Shown here: positions 33,387 through 44,933 of the stretch, one piece after another | Numbering within the stretch: position 1 is the stretch's first letter | Layout of the letters: every line of letters begins with the position of its first letter | Assembly (NCBI GenBank): GCA_016800925.1 | Contig: JABCPU010000091.1 | Coordinates: forward strand, 62,001 to 126,000 | Direction: 5' to 3' | DNA: 64,000 bases | From: Suillus spraguei | Lineage: Eukaryota > Basidiomycota > Agaricomycetes > Boletales > Suillaceae | The notes under the pieces: generated by a model | Databases searched by the model: none | What the model saw: the letters and a program-made list of their open reading frames with translations, nothing else | What the model was told of the DNA's origin: nothing | Translations under genes and position numbers: made by a program

Positions 33387-36085
33387 TCAAACAGTCTCTA
33401 CTTGTTGTCCCTTCCTGGATGAAACGGACCATGGTGTCATACTAAATTTACCCCACCACGCGGGCCATAGTGTCAAGGCAGCGACGGCGACCCAACAAAG
33501 GCCTACAACAACCAGTGTTACGAGATTTGTTGAGCGGAAAACACAAATACCCATAGCGACAACGAAGCAGACCATTCTGTGTCATGGATAAATCTTGAAT
33601 TATGCTATGCAGAAATATTACTTACCCCCATATCAAGTACGCATATGGAAGGCTGTGCATGATCGCTAGCGCTTCAACGTCTGATTGTGTGGAAATCATT
33701 CGAGCCATGAACGATGCCTGGAAGGACAAATAAGTATTACACCCTTCAGCACGCAACAGGCAACGCACGGCGCCTTTAGCTGTGTCTGTGCCCGAGCCGC
33801 GGCTCTCGACAGCGAGAAGTATAGATACCACCAAGGAACTAACGGAGCACATCGCCGACAGATAAATAACCACAACTGCTGCGCTGATGACCCCAGGGAC
33901 GGACAGAAAACTAATGTCAACTGCCAACATTACCGTGGACTGGCCAAAAAGGTTCATTACGCCAAGTAACAACTCGAGAAAACCACTTACAAAGATGGTA
34001 ACGTTGCTCCAGTCGCCGTTGAGCCTGGTAATGTGCTTGGACCACTTGGGATAGTTTAAAATATTGTCTATCCATGTGTTTTTCAAGAATTTGTACTGTG
34101 CACATGGTGCGCCCCAGAGGAAGGCATTTGCAAGCTTTAGTCGGAGTGTGCCCTTGTGTCTACTTTGTTCGACTTCGTAGACCGATTGGTTAGCATTGAG
34201 ACGTGCGCTGACTTGCCCATAAAAATTCAAGAATTTTGAACGAGCTGAATAGTGGATTCAGTGATTATGTTCATTGTCTCCTACACGGTTTGTATGCTCA
34301 CCGAACAATCGCATGAGGCGAGCTTCTGGTGTGTGAATAGAAGAACGCTACATGAGGACTACATATCGCACCTAGTACGCACATGAGATGAGCAGGCAAC
34401 TCTATACACCCATTACTGGATTGTGTTAGAGGTTCTACGTATTCCACTAGATGGCTCGAAAGGTCCAGCATGCTTTGTAGCATGGAGAGATCATAGGGAA
34501 CAACAGAGGTATCGGATGTCAGAAAGTCTACAGAGACGACGTCCCAATTTATTACTACACGAAAACTAGCCGAGGATAACCAACCTGAGTATGCATGAAT
34601 AAGGACGTGCTTCAGTTCTGTGGCAATCTGAGGTTTGATGGGAGCACTGTTCGGGTATAGTTCACAGTGCATCCTTCACGATATCGGCCAACAAGAACGT
34701 TGAACTACATACATCGTTAGAGATGCAGGGCAACATGGGCGATGAACCACGTACACAATGCAATTAACGAACCAATACTGTGCCTCGAGGGCGATCTCTG
34801 TTGTTTGCATATGAGTCAGCCTGAATCAGGAGAGCCAAGAGATACCCACTGATGTGAGTATCCCATTTGACACCCTTGACATGTTCGTAGATACGTATAG
34901 GCTCATCGAAATCATGCAGCCAGAACAAAAGCCGTTTGTCGTGCTGCACGAAGTAATAATTGCATACGTCCGCTTGGCATTCTAGAACGAGATGTGTGAT
35001 GTCATCGATGATATCACCGGCTTTCGAGCGTAGCTGGTCAGCTAGACTGTTGATGGCCTTCAGAATCCTTTTTCTTGTCATATTTGCGTCCGTGAAAACG
35101 TGCTTTAGAAATTATAAACGTAGGCAAAGAATCAAAATGAGACACTACGACATACCCGGGTAGCGTCATAGAAGTACAATGCTCCCTCCGGATGCACGAC
35201 ACTTTCCCAGCCATCGATAGGCATTTCTGAAAAATCCTTCTTTTTGGCAGGGATTGACTTGGTCTCGGTATCACTTCTACTATATCATGACCAATCAAAC
35301 AGTTGAGATCAAAGAAGTATGACAGAACAAAAAGCATACACAAGTACCCTTTCTTTGTATCTCTGGCAAAGCTGCGGAGCCAACGGCTTAACTTGTTGGG
35401 ATCCCATTCCATTGACAACGTAGATGGTAACCGGGAGTCGATGGAGGCGCAGGAACATTGAGAAGGATGCTGATTGACCTGAACTTGAAGTTGGTCTGCT
35501 TGAAGGAAGCTCTGACTCAGACCGTTCACTGGCGTAAGGACTGGATGGACGGTGCTCGCAGCTGTAAAATCTACTGTCTCTAGTTCTGCATTGCTGTTCT
35601 TTGGCGAAATTCTCTGATAGTATGCAAGGAGACGGCTCAGAAGCGTTTGCAAGCTAGACTGCACAGCCTGGATACTTAACTTGCGCAGGCGGAAGATACA
35701 TTGGCGTGCGATGGACCGAATGTGTGATGTAGTTGTGTTGCACAGGAAGCCTAGCCAGGTTAGGATCGTCCGTAGGTACAGAACCATGGAAATGAGGCCT
35801 AGCAAGCTATAAGCTAGGTTTAACCCCAGCAAGTTGAAGGACCAAGTACTCCTTCTGGGCACACTCGCCAGCTAGCGTCAGTGGCTATGTCATAGAACCA
35901 ACTAGTGTTCTTCCCACGTTCCAGCTACACGATGAAATAATGTGAGATATCGAGGTTGATATTATGACTACATAGTCTCCTGAACTTGTGTCCACAAATG
36001 CTCTGCGGAAGTAAATAAACGAGTCCCTGTGCAGACTCCAAGAATCATCATCAGTGAACTGCATTGACATGGGAATATTTGGCAT
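33387..36085 (-). CDS. Multi-exon membrane protein with WW-like motif (Agaricomycete family)
   Basis: Predicted exons, 5' to 3': (first exon from about 36085, uncertain), 35871-35348, 35279-35156, 35102-34850, 34797-34755, 34673-34585, 34527-34417, 34325-34302, 34244-33626 (with an in-frame intron near 33990-33940), 33576-33387. A hydrophobic helix lies near the N-terminus (LGLNLAYSLLGLISMVLYL). Then a WW-like stretch DGWESVVHPEGALYFYDATR, followed by CNYYFVQHDKRLLFWLHDFD, SDTSVVPYDLSMLQSMLDL, RLMRLFARSKFLNFYGQV, and C-terminal membrane helices (ISAAVVVIYLSAMCSVSSLV; YAYLIWGMVCFVVAMGICVF; VTLVVVGLCWVAVAALTLW). The order matches a large unnamed family I know from mushroom-forming fungi. Role unknown. 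No break was needed. Confidence 0.7.
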
Positions 36086-36506
36086 TGTCGAGGAAAGACG
36101 AATTTTCAAGCACACCAGCCTAGTAAATTATTTGATTTGTGACCTTTTTGTTTAGATGCATTCAAGAAAAATATGAATGAACACATGTTCATTAAATCAA
36201 ATACAGACCGAGATTGAGGGGGTCAAAGAAGGAGGTTGCAATATGTCAAGTGAAAGACCCTCTGGCAATGTCCCCGTGATGCGAATGGGATATCATTTCA
36301 TCTTCACTGCATATATTCTTGCTATCTCAGGATGTCTATGATGTGATTGTAACTTGCCTGAGGGTAAAATGGATGAGCCTGTGTTGAAACACAGTTGTTA
36401 CTAGTGTTGATCTCATTGCTGTGGATGCACCTACCCAAACAGCACCTACTACTTTTCACATTTGCCCTGTTGCTGTGGCCCAGGGGACTGATATAGAACT
36501 GACTGC
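36086..36506. other. Intergenic 420 bp
   Basis: AT-rich, with no gene or repeat I can support. It should contain the promoter of the minus-strand membrane protein gene. Confidence 0.4.
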
Positions 36507-36982
36507 TGTTACAATCATACATGCCCCTATATCATTTTCTTCTTACTTTGTATATCATGTGATACTTTGACTTGTTTCTTGGACAGTTTAGCATATGCAT
36601 ATGCTAAACACATGACTCATACATTTCAACATGTTTGTACTACAGTTGCCTTCCTCTTTAGGATATGCATTTACATTCTTATGACTAACTGGTCTGTGCA
36701 CACATATTGGCCTATTTAAGCACAGTGTATTACACTTGTATACATACTTTACTGTAATCTTACTTGGTTTTACCTGGAATCTTCTTTGCTTAGGTCTCAA
36801 ACCTAAGTTGTCTGAATTGTCTATAAGGCTAAACACTCCTTAGCCTTAGTCTCTATTCTTGATCTCATACTTGACTTAGCTAAGTCTTGTACAACAAACC
36901 TTTGCCCTTGTGCATCAGTCAGAATCTCTAGCTCAACACTCTCTTCTGAGCTTGCTAGTTAGAACTATCCCAATTCGTAACA
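36507..36982 (+). mobile_element. LTR family B, copy B2 (old, diverged)
   Basis: 476 bp alignable end to end with the copy at 48098-48569: starts TGTTACAATCATACATGCCC, contains GGCCTATTTAAGCACAGTGT and TTACTTGGTTTTACCTGGAAT, and ends ATTCGTAACA. Many substitutions and indels. Flanking 5-mers (actgc, accac) do not match, so the target duplication has decayed. Sense orientation is plus (promoter motif TATTTAAG). Confidence 0.82.
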
Positions 36983-37121
36983 ACCACTATAGACACGACC
37001 ACCACGGACACATATGCTGCACAAATCAAAGTGCAAGCAGAAGAGGATGAGCCTGTGGGAAATAGCAAGGGCAGTAAGAAAGGTGTTGAGCAGAGGCATC
37101 CACAAACAGCACCTGTCCAAC

Positions 37122-38075
37122 TGTTACAATTGTATGTGCCCCTATTAATTTCCCTTTTTATGTCCTTCTCACTTTGCTTTACCATTATATATCACGTGAC
37201 ATAACTGTTTGCTTGACTCATGCGTCCAACATGTCTGTACTATGACTGCCTTCCTATATGGATATGCACTTTACTGTAGAGATACGCACTTAGCTTTATC
37301 ACAGTGTCACACGTCCGACAAATCAAAGCTATTTCATATGACCATCACACAAAATTGAAGTCATCAAAGGTAAATTGTGACACATGGTAAAACATGAAAA
37401 AACATAGACTATGGTCAATATTTCCAAAGAAATTTGTACTGAGTATTTTCCATGCGTCTGTGCTTTCCACAACCAGAAATCTCTACATCACCTTCAGTGA
37501 TGGAAGCTGCAAGCTCTTGGCCTAACTTTCTGCCTTGTTGCAAGCCAGCAGATTGCCAGAATCATCAGTACAAGGCTGAGGCCTAACATATTGACAGATA
37601 GGTGAATACAAAGTGCTCCATTGGAAACGCAAGCTTGAGGAACATTGATAAATTGAGAGCCTGTTGCTGCAGGCACTGACAGGCAGTGGTGACAGTTCAA
37701 AGCTATTTCTGAGGTGTCACAGGTCACAGCGGTCTTCAAATCTTCGAAGCTAAGGTTCGGTTGGTCACACCTGGATGACGTTGAAGCTAAGTGCATATCT
37801 CTACAGTACTTCTCACATCTCTCTTGGTCTGTGCACACATATTTGCTTATTTAAGCATGCTGTATTACACTTGTATTCACTACTTTAATCTTACTGGGTT
37901 TTACCTGGAATCTCCTTTGCTTAGGTCTCCAGTTTAAGTCGTCTGAATCATCTCTAAGTCTAAGCACTCCTTAGCCTTAGTCTCATTCTTGATTATCTTT
38001 GAGTTACGACTCTTAGATTGAACCCTTGATCTACTTAGGATCCATCCTTTGTACTTACCAACCTTCTGCTAACTC
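37122..38075 (+). mobile_element. LTR family B, copy B3 (old, 3' truncated, carries a MITE)
   Basis: Starts TGTTACAATTGTATGTGCCC and follows family B to about 37273. The insert 37274-37806 interrupts it, then it continues from CTTGGTCTGTGCACACATA to the region of GATTGAACCCTTGATCTAC. The end that should read CAGTTCGTAACA is missing or unrecognisable beyond about 38075. It lies 139 bp from copy B2 in the same orientation. Confidence 0.72.
37274..37806. mobile_element. 533-bp MITE inside LTR B3 (TA target duplication)
   Basis: Termini CTGTAGAGATACGCACTTAG and its reverse complement with one mismatch (about 23-bp TIR). It lies between two TA dinucleotides (37272-37273, 37807-37808), exactly at a point where other family-B copies read through (ttac-ttctcac). 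The TA duplication suggests Tc1/mariner-type mobilisation; a 3-bp TAC duplication with 22-bp TIRs is an equally good reading. No transposase inside. Confidence 0.78.
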
Positions 38076-38489
38076 ATACCCCTCAGTTGATATCCCTCTT
38101 CAAAAGACAGGTCAGGTTCACCAGGAGTCCATACATCACACAAGCAAACATGATAGGTGGGAATGCAAAGAGACTCAGGACAGGCAAGGTGGAGAATGCT
38201 GTTCAAAAGAAGTACGTACTCTTGCTATCACCATTGGACAACACTAATTTTGCGATAGGAAGTGCAAATCCAGCCTATGAGTTGCCTGCCTATCAAGATA
38301 AGTACTGTAGTAATGCTTTCATCATATTAGTTTATACCATGCTGCATGTTTTGTAATACCCCTTGGGGCACCATTGACTCATTAATACATATGTATTGAC
38401 TTCTTGCCGAAATTCTCCACATATGAAAGCATTATCCATGGTGTGACATGTCAGACTTAGTGAAGATTTCATACACAGCACTGGCTAAC
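38076..38489. other. Unassigned 0.4 kb
   Basis: A short + frame (38087-38356) has no known motif. Nothing else is supported here. Confidence 0.35.
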
Positions 38490-38710
38490 AAAATCAGAGA
38501 TATGAAACATTGTGGGAATGTGTGAAGCTTCACTGCAGAGATGGAAGGAAGGGGTGTACCTACCAAAAATGACGAAATCAGACATCCGAAACATTGTGGG
38601 AAAGCGTGAAGCTTCACCGCAGAGACGGAAAGAAGCGCGCACCTGCCTAAAAAGGTTAAACCAAGCTTTGTGGGAAAGCATGAAGCTTCAGCGCAGAGAC
38701 ACAAAGGTTT
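38490..38710. repeat. 84-bp minisatellite, about 2.7 copies
   Basis: Units near 38490, 38575 and 38657 share AAATCAGA-ATxxGAAACATTGTGGGAA, then GTGAAGCTTCA-CGCAGAGA. Copies have diverged by roughly 15-25%. The motif GAAGCTTC, a short palindrome, recurs beyond the array up to 38820 (for example in ccttgaagcttcaatatg and cctgaagcttccc). Confidence 0.75.
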
Positions 38711-39400
38711 GATGCTTCATGAAGCATCAAGCTACAGATGCTAGACACATTATGCATCAAGGTGTGTGTCTTATCACATACCTTGAAGCTTCAATATGAC
38801 ACTATAGCCTGAAGCTTCCCACATTTTGTGTACAACTTTTACATTCCACACATTTCTGCAACGACTTGTATCATTATATGATACACTCTTATGCATACCT
38901 CTGCACTTCCGTTATTTATCGTACAAGCTTCACACCCTTCGTGTATCACCTTTGCGTTTCACACATATCTGTCACTCCTTGATATGTGGTACAATCTCAC
39001 GCATACATTCTACCATTCTGTTCGGGGTTTGTAAACCATACGAGGCAGTAACCGGTCATGTGACATGCCAGCGCTTTTTTTGTTGATGTGCAACACAACA
39101 AACGGCTCTTGTTCTAGACTAATGAATTATTAGTATCTGTCCCTACTAGGTCATCGCGTCACATACGGAAATGAATGTGAGGCAAGTCAATGACCGTTTG
39201 AACAATGGGTAAACAGGCCAATCGTAAATTCCTGCCACCTCAGTAGTATCAAAAGCAAACCATCTCTTGCCACGTTTTATCAGGAAGCTGGATCCTCACT
39301 CGTGGTGATTCGATTCACAACTATCCTGTCATCGCCTTTTCAAGGGGGACGTGTCATAGTACGCGGCTAGTACTAAAGTGCCCAACATTGCCATCGCACA
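38711..39400. other. Unassigned upstream region of the protease gene
   Basis: AT-rich spacer with scattered GAAGCTTC-like motifs, then a stretch of single-copy appearance from about 39,100 that probably holds upstream control elements of the aspartic protease gene. No ORF is supported. Confidence 0.35.
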
Positions 39401-39407
39401 TATATAA
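39401..39407 (+). promoter_or_regulatory. TATA box of aspartic protease gene
   Basis: TATATAA lies 43 bp before the ATG at 39444, in a short leader with a C/T-rich stretch (actttccgctacgct). This is a good match in sequence and, for a fungal gene with a short leader, in position. Confidence 0.6.
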
Positions 39408-39443
39408 TAGGCCACTGAGTACGATATTACTTTCCGCTACGCT

Positions 39444-40930
39444 ATGTTCCCTGCTGCATTGTTAACACTTCTCCTAGTTTTTTCAATCGCTGGATTGCCC
39501 GTTAAAGCTGGCAATTCCCCTATCACCGTCCCCCTTACCAGTAGGCTATGGCACTTCTTCAATGGTACTAATAACCTCTTGGAGCACGATATAGCTCGTG
39601 TGAAGGCCCTTAGGGATTCCAGCATGCGCAGACAAAGTTCGGTTGATGTTCCTTTGACATACGATTATAAGAACTACGGCCACTCCCTAGCAGTTCGCAT
39701 TGGTGACCCCCCCATAACTTGTAGGTTCAATACTGGGAAAACATGCGGCTGCTAATGCATCGTTGAAGACAACTTGCTTCTCGACAGCGGTAGCGGGAAC
39801 ACATGGGTTCGTGCCACGAAGTACGTGCAAACCGGCGTCAGCTTCTGCACTGTCCAACGTGTAGCAATGACTTACGCTAGTGGCCCCTTCTCTGGTATGA
39901 CATACAATGATATCATAAATTGAAAATATACCTACGATTGTCTATAGGAACTGAATGGTTCGACCGCGTCACTGTTGGTCCCGGGCTCACCGTCATCCGG
40001 CAGTCGATCACTGTTGCTGACGAACAGGAGGCCTCGGGAACTATGACGGTGTCATTGGCATCGGGCCTGTAGCCTTGACAGTCGGTAGCCTGCGAGATTT
40101 CCGGACAGAGCCGATACCGACTGTCACTGACAACTTGTTTAGCCAAGACACCTTTCCTGAAAACGTTCTTGGTATCTTTTTCGAGCCCTACACCAGTCCG
40201 CCGTCAGAAATCACTGGACAAATCACCTTTGGTGGAACTGACCCTACCAAGTACAACGGCAACATTGAATACGCGTAAGCTACCTCAGCTGCTAGATTCA
40301 TCCAGACTGATAGTAATTGTTTTGTTTCAGTCCCACCGTCAACACTGGGCATTCTGGAAAATTTTGGGGTGTCAATTCGAGAATCACATACGACAACAAG
40401 GAGATCTTAAGATCCACCGCTGGTATTGTCGACTCTGGCGCAACGCTTATCGCGATTGCCACTGGTGTGTATCTACTGGAGTGCAGCGAGTAATAATGGT
40501 CTAATTAGCGTTCGATAGATGCCTATCGGGAGTACGAGTCCTTAACCGGCGCTGTATACGATCCTGCGACTAAGTTTCTCACTATTCCCGAAGATAAATA
40601 CGGCACCCTACGGAACTTGGACTTTTATATCGGCGAGGTACGTCAATTCTGTCAGCCCTCACACCCCTTGTTCACCATTTTGCACAGAAAGTCTACAGTC
40701 TTACCCCTAATGCCCAGATTTGGCCTCGTTCTGTCAATACCATGATTGGTGGTGAGGAGGGTACCATATATCTCATCGTTGTCAACCGTGGCACGTACAG
40801 TGGCCATGAGGGATCTTCTGACTTTTCTCTTGGCTACGTATTCATGCAGCGCTTCTACGTTGCGTATGATGCCACAAACTCCCGCGTCGGGTTTGCCACA
40901 ACCGCGTTCACTGATGCCACCTCCAACTGA
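39444..40930 (+). pseudogene. Secreted aspartic protease (A1 family), one apparent frameshift
   Basis: Exons 39444-39720, 39769-39894, 39948-40274, 40331-40464, 40519-40637, 40688-40930. Signal peptide MFPAALLTLLLVFSIAGLPV, then a propeptide. First catalytic motif LLLDSGSGNTWV (about residue 97), second GIVDSGATLIAI in exon 4. Between them the usual fold landmarks (YDGVIGIGPVALT, GQITFGGTDPTKY). The end SLGYVFMQRFYVAYDATNSR then VGFATTAF is typical of polyporopepsin-like enzymes. One base appears missing near 40018-40024: the frame must shift between VADE and GGLGNYDGVIG. All splice sites, both Asp motifs and the TATA box are intact, so this is either a sequencing error or a very recent loss. 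Confidence 0.88.
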
Positions 40931-41003
40931 TATGGATTTGCCAAAGTAGACGGACGACCATTTTGCAGACGTAAAGTAGAATACAGATTTAAAGGTTGTA
41001 CGT

Positions 41004-41206
41004 TGTGACCACGCCAAGAGAATGGCGAGGAACACTCTGACGAATCGGACGAGATTAACAGGACAAAACTGTGTATTTCTAGAACGTTGTATCAATGTAG
41101 GTATGAGACCCGAGTCTGATCTAAAGTAGCATGATCCGACAGAAATATAAGGGGAAGAATCACGTGTCGTTTGATGTGTAAGTGCTTAGTAAGCGTTCAG
41201 CTTACA
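41004..41206 (-). repeat. 3' LTR of the old chromovirus (203 bp)
   Basis: Reading minus from 41206: TGTAAGCTGAACGCTTACTA, a CACGTGA motif, TTATATTTCT, GATCAGACTCGGGTCTCATA, TTTTGTCCTGTTAATC, and an eroded CCTCGCCATTCTCTTGGCGTGG hairpin ending in CACA. Each block has a counterpart in the same order in the 205-bp LTR of the intact element. It starts 73 bp after the protease stop codon, so the element landed just downstream of that gene. Confidence 0.8.
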
Positions 41207-41565
41207 CCCTCTGAAGAATTTTGTGCGACGTGTGGTTGACCTTCGTTAAGATGATCTTCTTCAGTCCTCAATTCCGATGTCACATGTGGTTGATCTCCAT
41301 CAACATGATCTTCTTCAGTCCTCAATTCCAATGTCGTGGTGGTCTTGGTGAATTCTTCTTCAACTGACGGTTCACCGGCAAAGTCTGTGTCTTTGTCTTG
41401 ATCTTCTCCAGATGGTGAGTGTCTTCTCCTGTGATCAAGGTGTTCGTCTTCTGACTTCTCTTGAGTGGGCGAGTGACTTCTTTGGTAGTCTTCCAGTTGA
41501 TGCATGCCTTCCAACTGCTTTCCTGGCACCCAAATGTCTGCTTCTGCGCCGTAACCTTGCCAATA

Positions 41566-42236
41566 GTGATGTGCTGGGCCTGGCTTGGCCTGAAAGCCTG
41601 GGCTTGGGTCTGGCTTTAGAGGGCTCGGCTTCATCAAAACCCAGGCCAGGCCCTTTCACAGGGCTTGGGCTCAGCCTGGCCTTGGCTTGGGCCTGGGCCA
41701 GGGCCTTCAACGTAAAAATGTTCAATGCTAGATATACCTCTCATTGTGCTGCTCAGGTCTGAGACTGTGGTGCAGGTGTCATTGATACACTCAAAGCCTT
41801 CGCTATCAAGTGTTCCTTCAAAAGTGTGGGTATTAAGAGATGAAATATCAAAGGTTTAGACTTACCTGTATGCATGTCCACAGGCGCTGTGGATTCAGTG
41901 TCTGTCAAGCATGTTAGAGGTGTGAGCAGTAGCATAAATACCTGTACACTAATAAAAAGATTGTTAGTCAATTAAAAAAATAGTATCAAGTCTAACAGAA
42001 TCACATACCTGTGAGCACATCAAAAGACATGTCAGCATGAGTGTTTGCAACAGCATGTCACAAGTGTTTGCCTTCAAAATTGCAAGACTGTAATCAGCAT
42101 GAGATGAAAGATAAAAAAGGGGCTTACTTTCATGATTCCCATCCTCCATAGCACACTTGTCAGGTGCACCCTTGTCTGCTGACAGACTGTCTACATAATT
42201 GGCAGCCAAAAGTGAGCATGGAAGGTATTGGTGCCC
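41566..42236. mobile_element. Insert splitting the old chromodomain (hAT-like left end?)
   Basis: The chromodomain is cut between ILDKRTHG (42237) and HHYWQGYG (about 41580). The first 150 bp of the insert are an array of GGCCTGG/GGCTTGGGC motifs in both orientations after TAGTGATGTG, which recalls hAT subterminal repeats. The rest contains two similar stretches (about 41820-41940 and 42060-42190). No matching right terminus or 8-bp duplication was found, so the type is a guess. Confidence 0.4.
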
Positions 42237-43694
42237 TCAACCATGTGTTCTTTTGTCCAGGATGCATTCTATTTCCCACTCATCTGCTCCACTTTGTGTT
42301 ATGATCGGTCCTGGACATTGAAGTTCTTGTGAAGGGTAAAATTCTGCATTGTTCGGTACATGACGTTTCAACTCTGAAGTGTGGAAAATGGGATAAATAT
42401 TAGTGTGTTCTGAAAGGTCAAGAGTATAAGTAGATGACTCAGGGTTAGCAGACATGATCATGTAGTACCCATCAAAATGGGGCATAAATTTTGCCACACA
42501 TTTATTGTCGCCACTCAGGTACTCTTGCCGTCGATGTGAGCAGAGTCTCCAACTTGGAAGATAGGTTCATTAGTTCTGTGAGTGTTGGCTGAGTTTGCTT
42601 GTTTGATCTTTGAGGCCAATAGTGTGTCGTGTGCATTGGCGATATCTGTCTTCAGGGCTATGATCACTTCAATAGCACTTCCAATGTCCTGAGGAAAACT
42701 GTCTTGGATGTTCTTAACCGCTTTTGGTGTCAAAGATGGGAGTAATTGCAGCATTCTGCCAAGGTGTAGATAAAAAAGCGTGTAGCCTGTGGAAGTGTTC
42801 AGTGTTGACATCAAGTTGAATCTCACTGTGGCAACACTTTCACCCAACCTGCTTGATGGTGGTCAACAAAGTACCTAAGAGCCTGATCAACAGTTTATTA
42901 GTATGTTCACTTGACCTGTCTGTCTGTGGATGGTATGCTGTTGACATCTTTAGCTTTACACCAGTCAGATGGTGGAGTGCCCTCCAAAATTTGCTCGTGA
43001 AAAGCTTGTCTCAGTCAGATACTATACTCAGGGGGAGCCCATTCTTGCAGTACCAGTGGTCAAAGAATAAGTTGGCAACTTCATGAGCCTTCATTTTCAT
43101 CTGACATGGTGCTAAATGTATGTCAGCGCCAAGGTGGTCTGTCATTGTCATGATGCCATTGTAGCCATTCTCCATCAGTAGCAGGCTGATAAAATTGATT
43201 GCTACTGGATCTTCTCTTTGGTCTGGTACAGAAAGAGGATGCAAGGGTCCAGTGGTTTAGTTGTTCAGCTCCTGTTCCTTGTGCAGTCTGGGCAAGCTGG
43301 TATGTAGCTTCTTCAAGGTCATGTCTCATGTTTGGCCAGTATAATGATTCGCGTAATGCAGCATAGGATTTGTCAATGCCAAAATGTCCTAGCTTGTCAT
43401 GTGCCAGTCTAAAGATGGTTTGTGAAGATGTGTCATGCGGGGAACGATCAACCATTTGTTCAGGTATAGTAGTCCTTCATGACTCTCCAAGCCTGGTAGT
43501 GAGTTTAGTAATTTGGTGAGTTTTACGCACCATGGATCTGTTATGTATCCTGACTTGATGTCTTTGATTAGTTTGGTGTTTGGCATCATGGAAATATCAG
43601 AGCAATTGGACTGATAATATCGCTTATTGCTGCAGGCATGTGTGCTGTTTGTTGAACATATGATGGTACATCAACACTTTTTGGTGGTAGTCGC

Positions 43695-44611
43695 TGTAAA
43701 GATACAACCTAACCTGGGCTGTAGATAAACTACCTCCTAAGTTAGTATGTGTGGTCTTGCGATCTGTCTAGTCTGCTTCACTTGTTAAACAAGAGCGTTC
43801 AACCCTAAAGGGGGATGCCTGTTAGTATAGTCAAGTTTGAGTCTAACCAATGTGCGAATATAGTGTCATAGTCAGCGGTAAGCTGCCGCCGGAACTAGCA
43901 TCATATGTAGTGGTGCTACTGTGGTAGAGATAAAGCTTGTAAATGTAGCGTCGAGTGAGCGATAACGGTGATAAAGTCAGTGGTAGTGGTAAGGTGCAAG
44001 TGGTGCTAAGAAACAGTAAAGAAGTCTGCAGTACTCTCAGCGGTAGAGTAGCAGTGAGCGTGAAGTTCAGTCAGAATAGGGGTCAAGAATCTAGCGGTGT
44101 GCCAGCGGTAACGGTGAATGAGTGAAATCGATTAACGAGCGATAAGGAAACTTTAAAGACTAAGTCTACTACTGGGTAGATCCAGAGCTAGACTCTAATC
44201 CTGACCTATAGTATGGTGAAAATAAGGTACTGTATCGTGCAGGGTACGCGGTGCTTATATCCTAAATTGTATGTACTCGGAATGCGTTAGGTGAAATCAG
44301 TAGCGCTCAAGTACAGTAACTGCCATATGTAAATGTAGTGCAAGGTGGCTGCAGCACAAGGCAACATGTAATAAGGCTTGCCATGGAATCAGTGATAATG
44401 AACATAAAACAAACTATGCACCAAATGGAGCTATGCAGATGTGGCAAGGACATGGAAGGACATCAGTACGTGGAACATGGTGCGGTAAGCGTGGGATGCC
44501 ACTGGCAATGCTAAAGGGGTAAGATGGCCATGGACAAGTGGTAACTCCTATAGATGTGAGACAAGTGCTAAAAGGTAAGGTTTCGAGGCCAGCACCAATA
44601 TGTTCATTACA
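43695..44611 (+). mobile_element. LTR family A, copy A2 (solo) in old chromovirus
   Basis: Begins TGTAAAGATACAACCTAACC and ends CAATATGTTCATTACA; 917 bp. It splits the pol frame precisely between DALSQ and (R)LPPKS, the end of RNase H. The flanking 5-mers gtcgc and ttgtg differ, so no clean target duplication remains. Confidence 0.88.
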
Positions 44612-44933
44612 TTGTGAAAGGGCATCTGTGACTGCATTGTCCTCCTCGATGTATTGTATATTGAAGTCATACTGGCTGAAAAACTCTTGCCATCGTGCTT
44701 GTCATCACGATAGTTTGCATTGTGTCATGAAGTTTTCCAGTGTTCTGTGGTTGGTGTACACTGTGAAGGGGGTGCCCAGTAATTCTACTCACCATTTCTT
44801 GAGTGCCCATACAATTGCTAATAGCTCTTTTTCATGTACAGGGTAGTTCAATTGAGCATCGCAGAGTTGCATTGAGTTGAAGGCTATGGGTTTTGCTGTC
44901 TGAGGTATTGGCCCGAAGCTCAACATTGCGCCC

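Noticed and set aside
38490..38710. CRISPR-like spaced repeats
   Set aside because: The whole 84-bp unit is repeated, including the would-be spacers, and the genome is eukaryotic. It is a minisatellite.
41566..41720. A complete second hAT element in the old chromodomain
   Set aside because: Only the left end resembles hAT (TAGTG start, G/C-rich subterminal motifs). No inverted right end and no 8-bp duplication were found, so I list it only as an uncertain insert.
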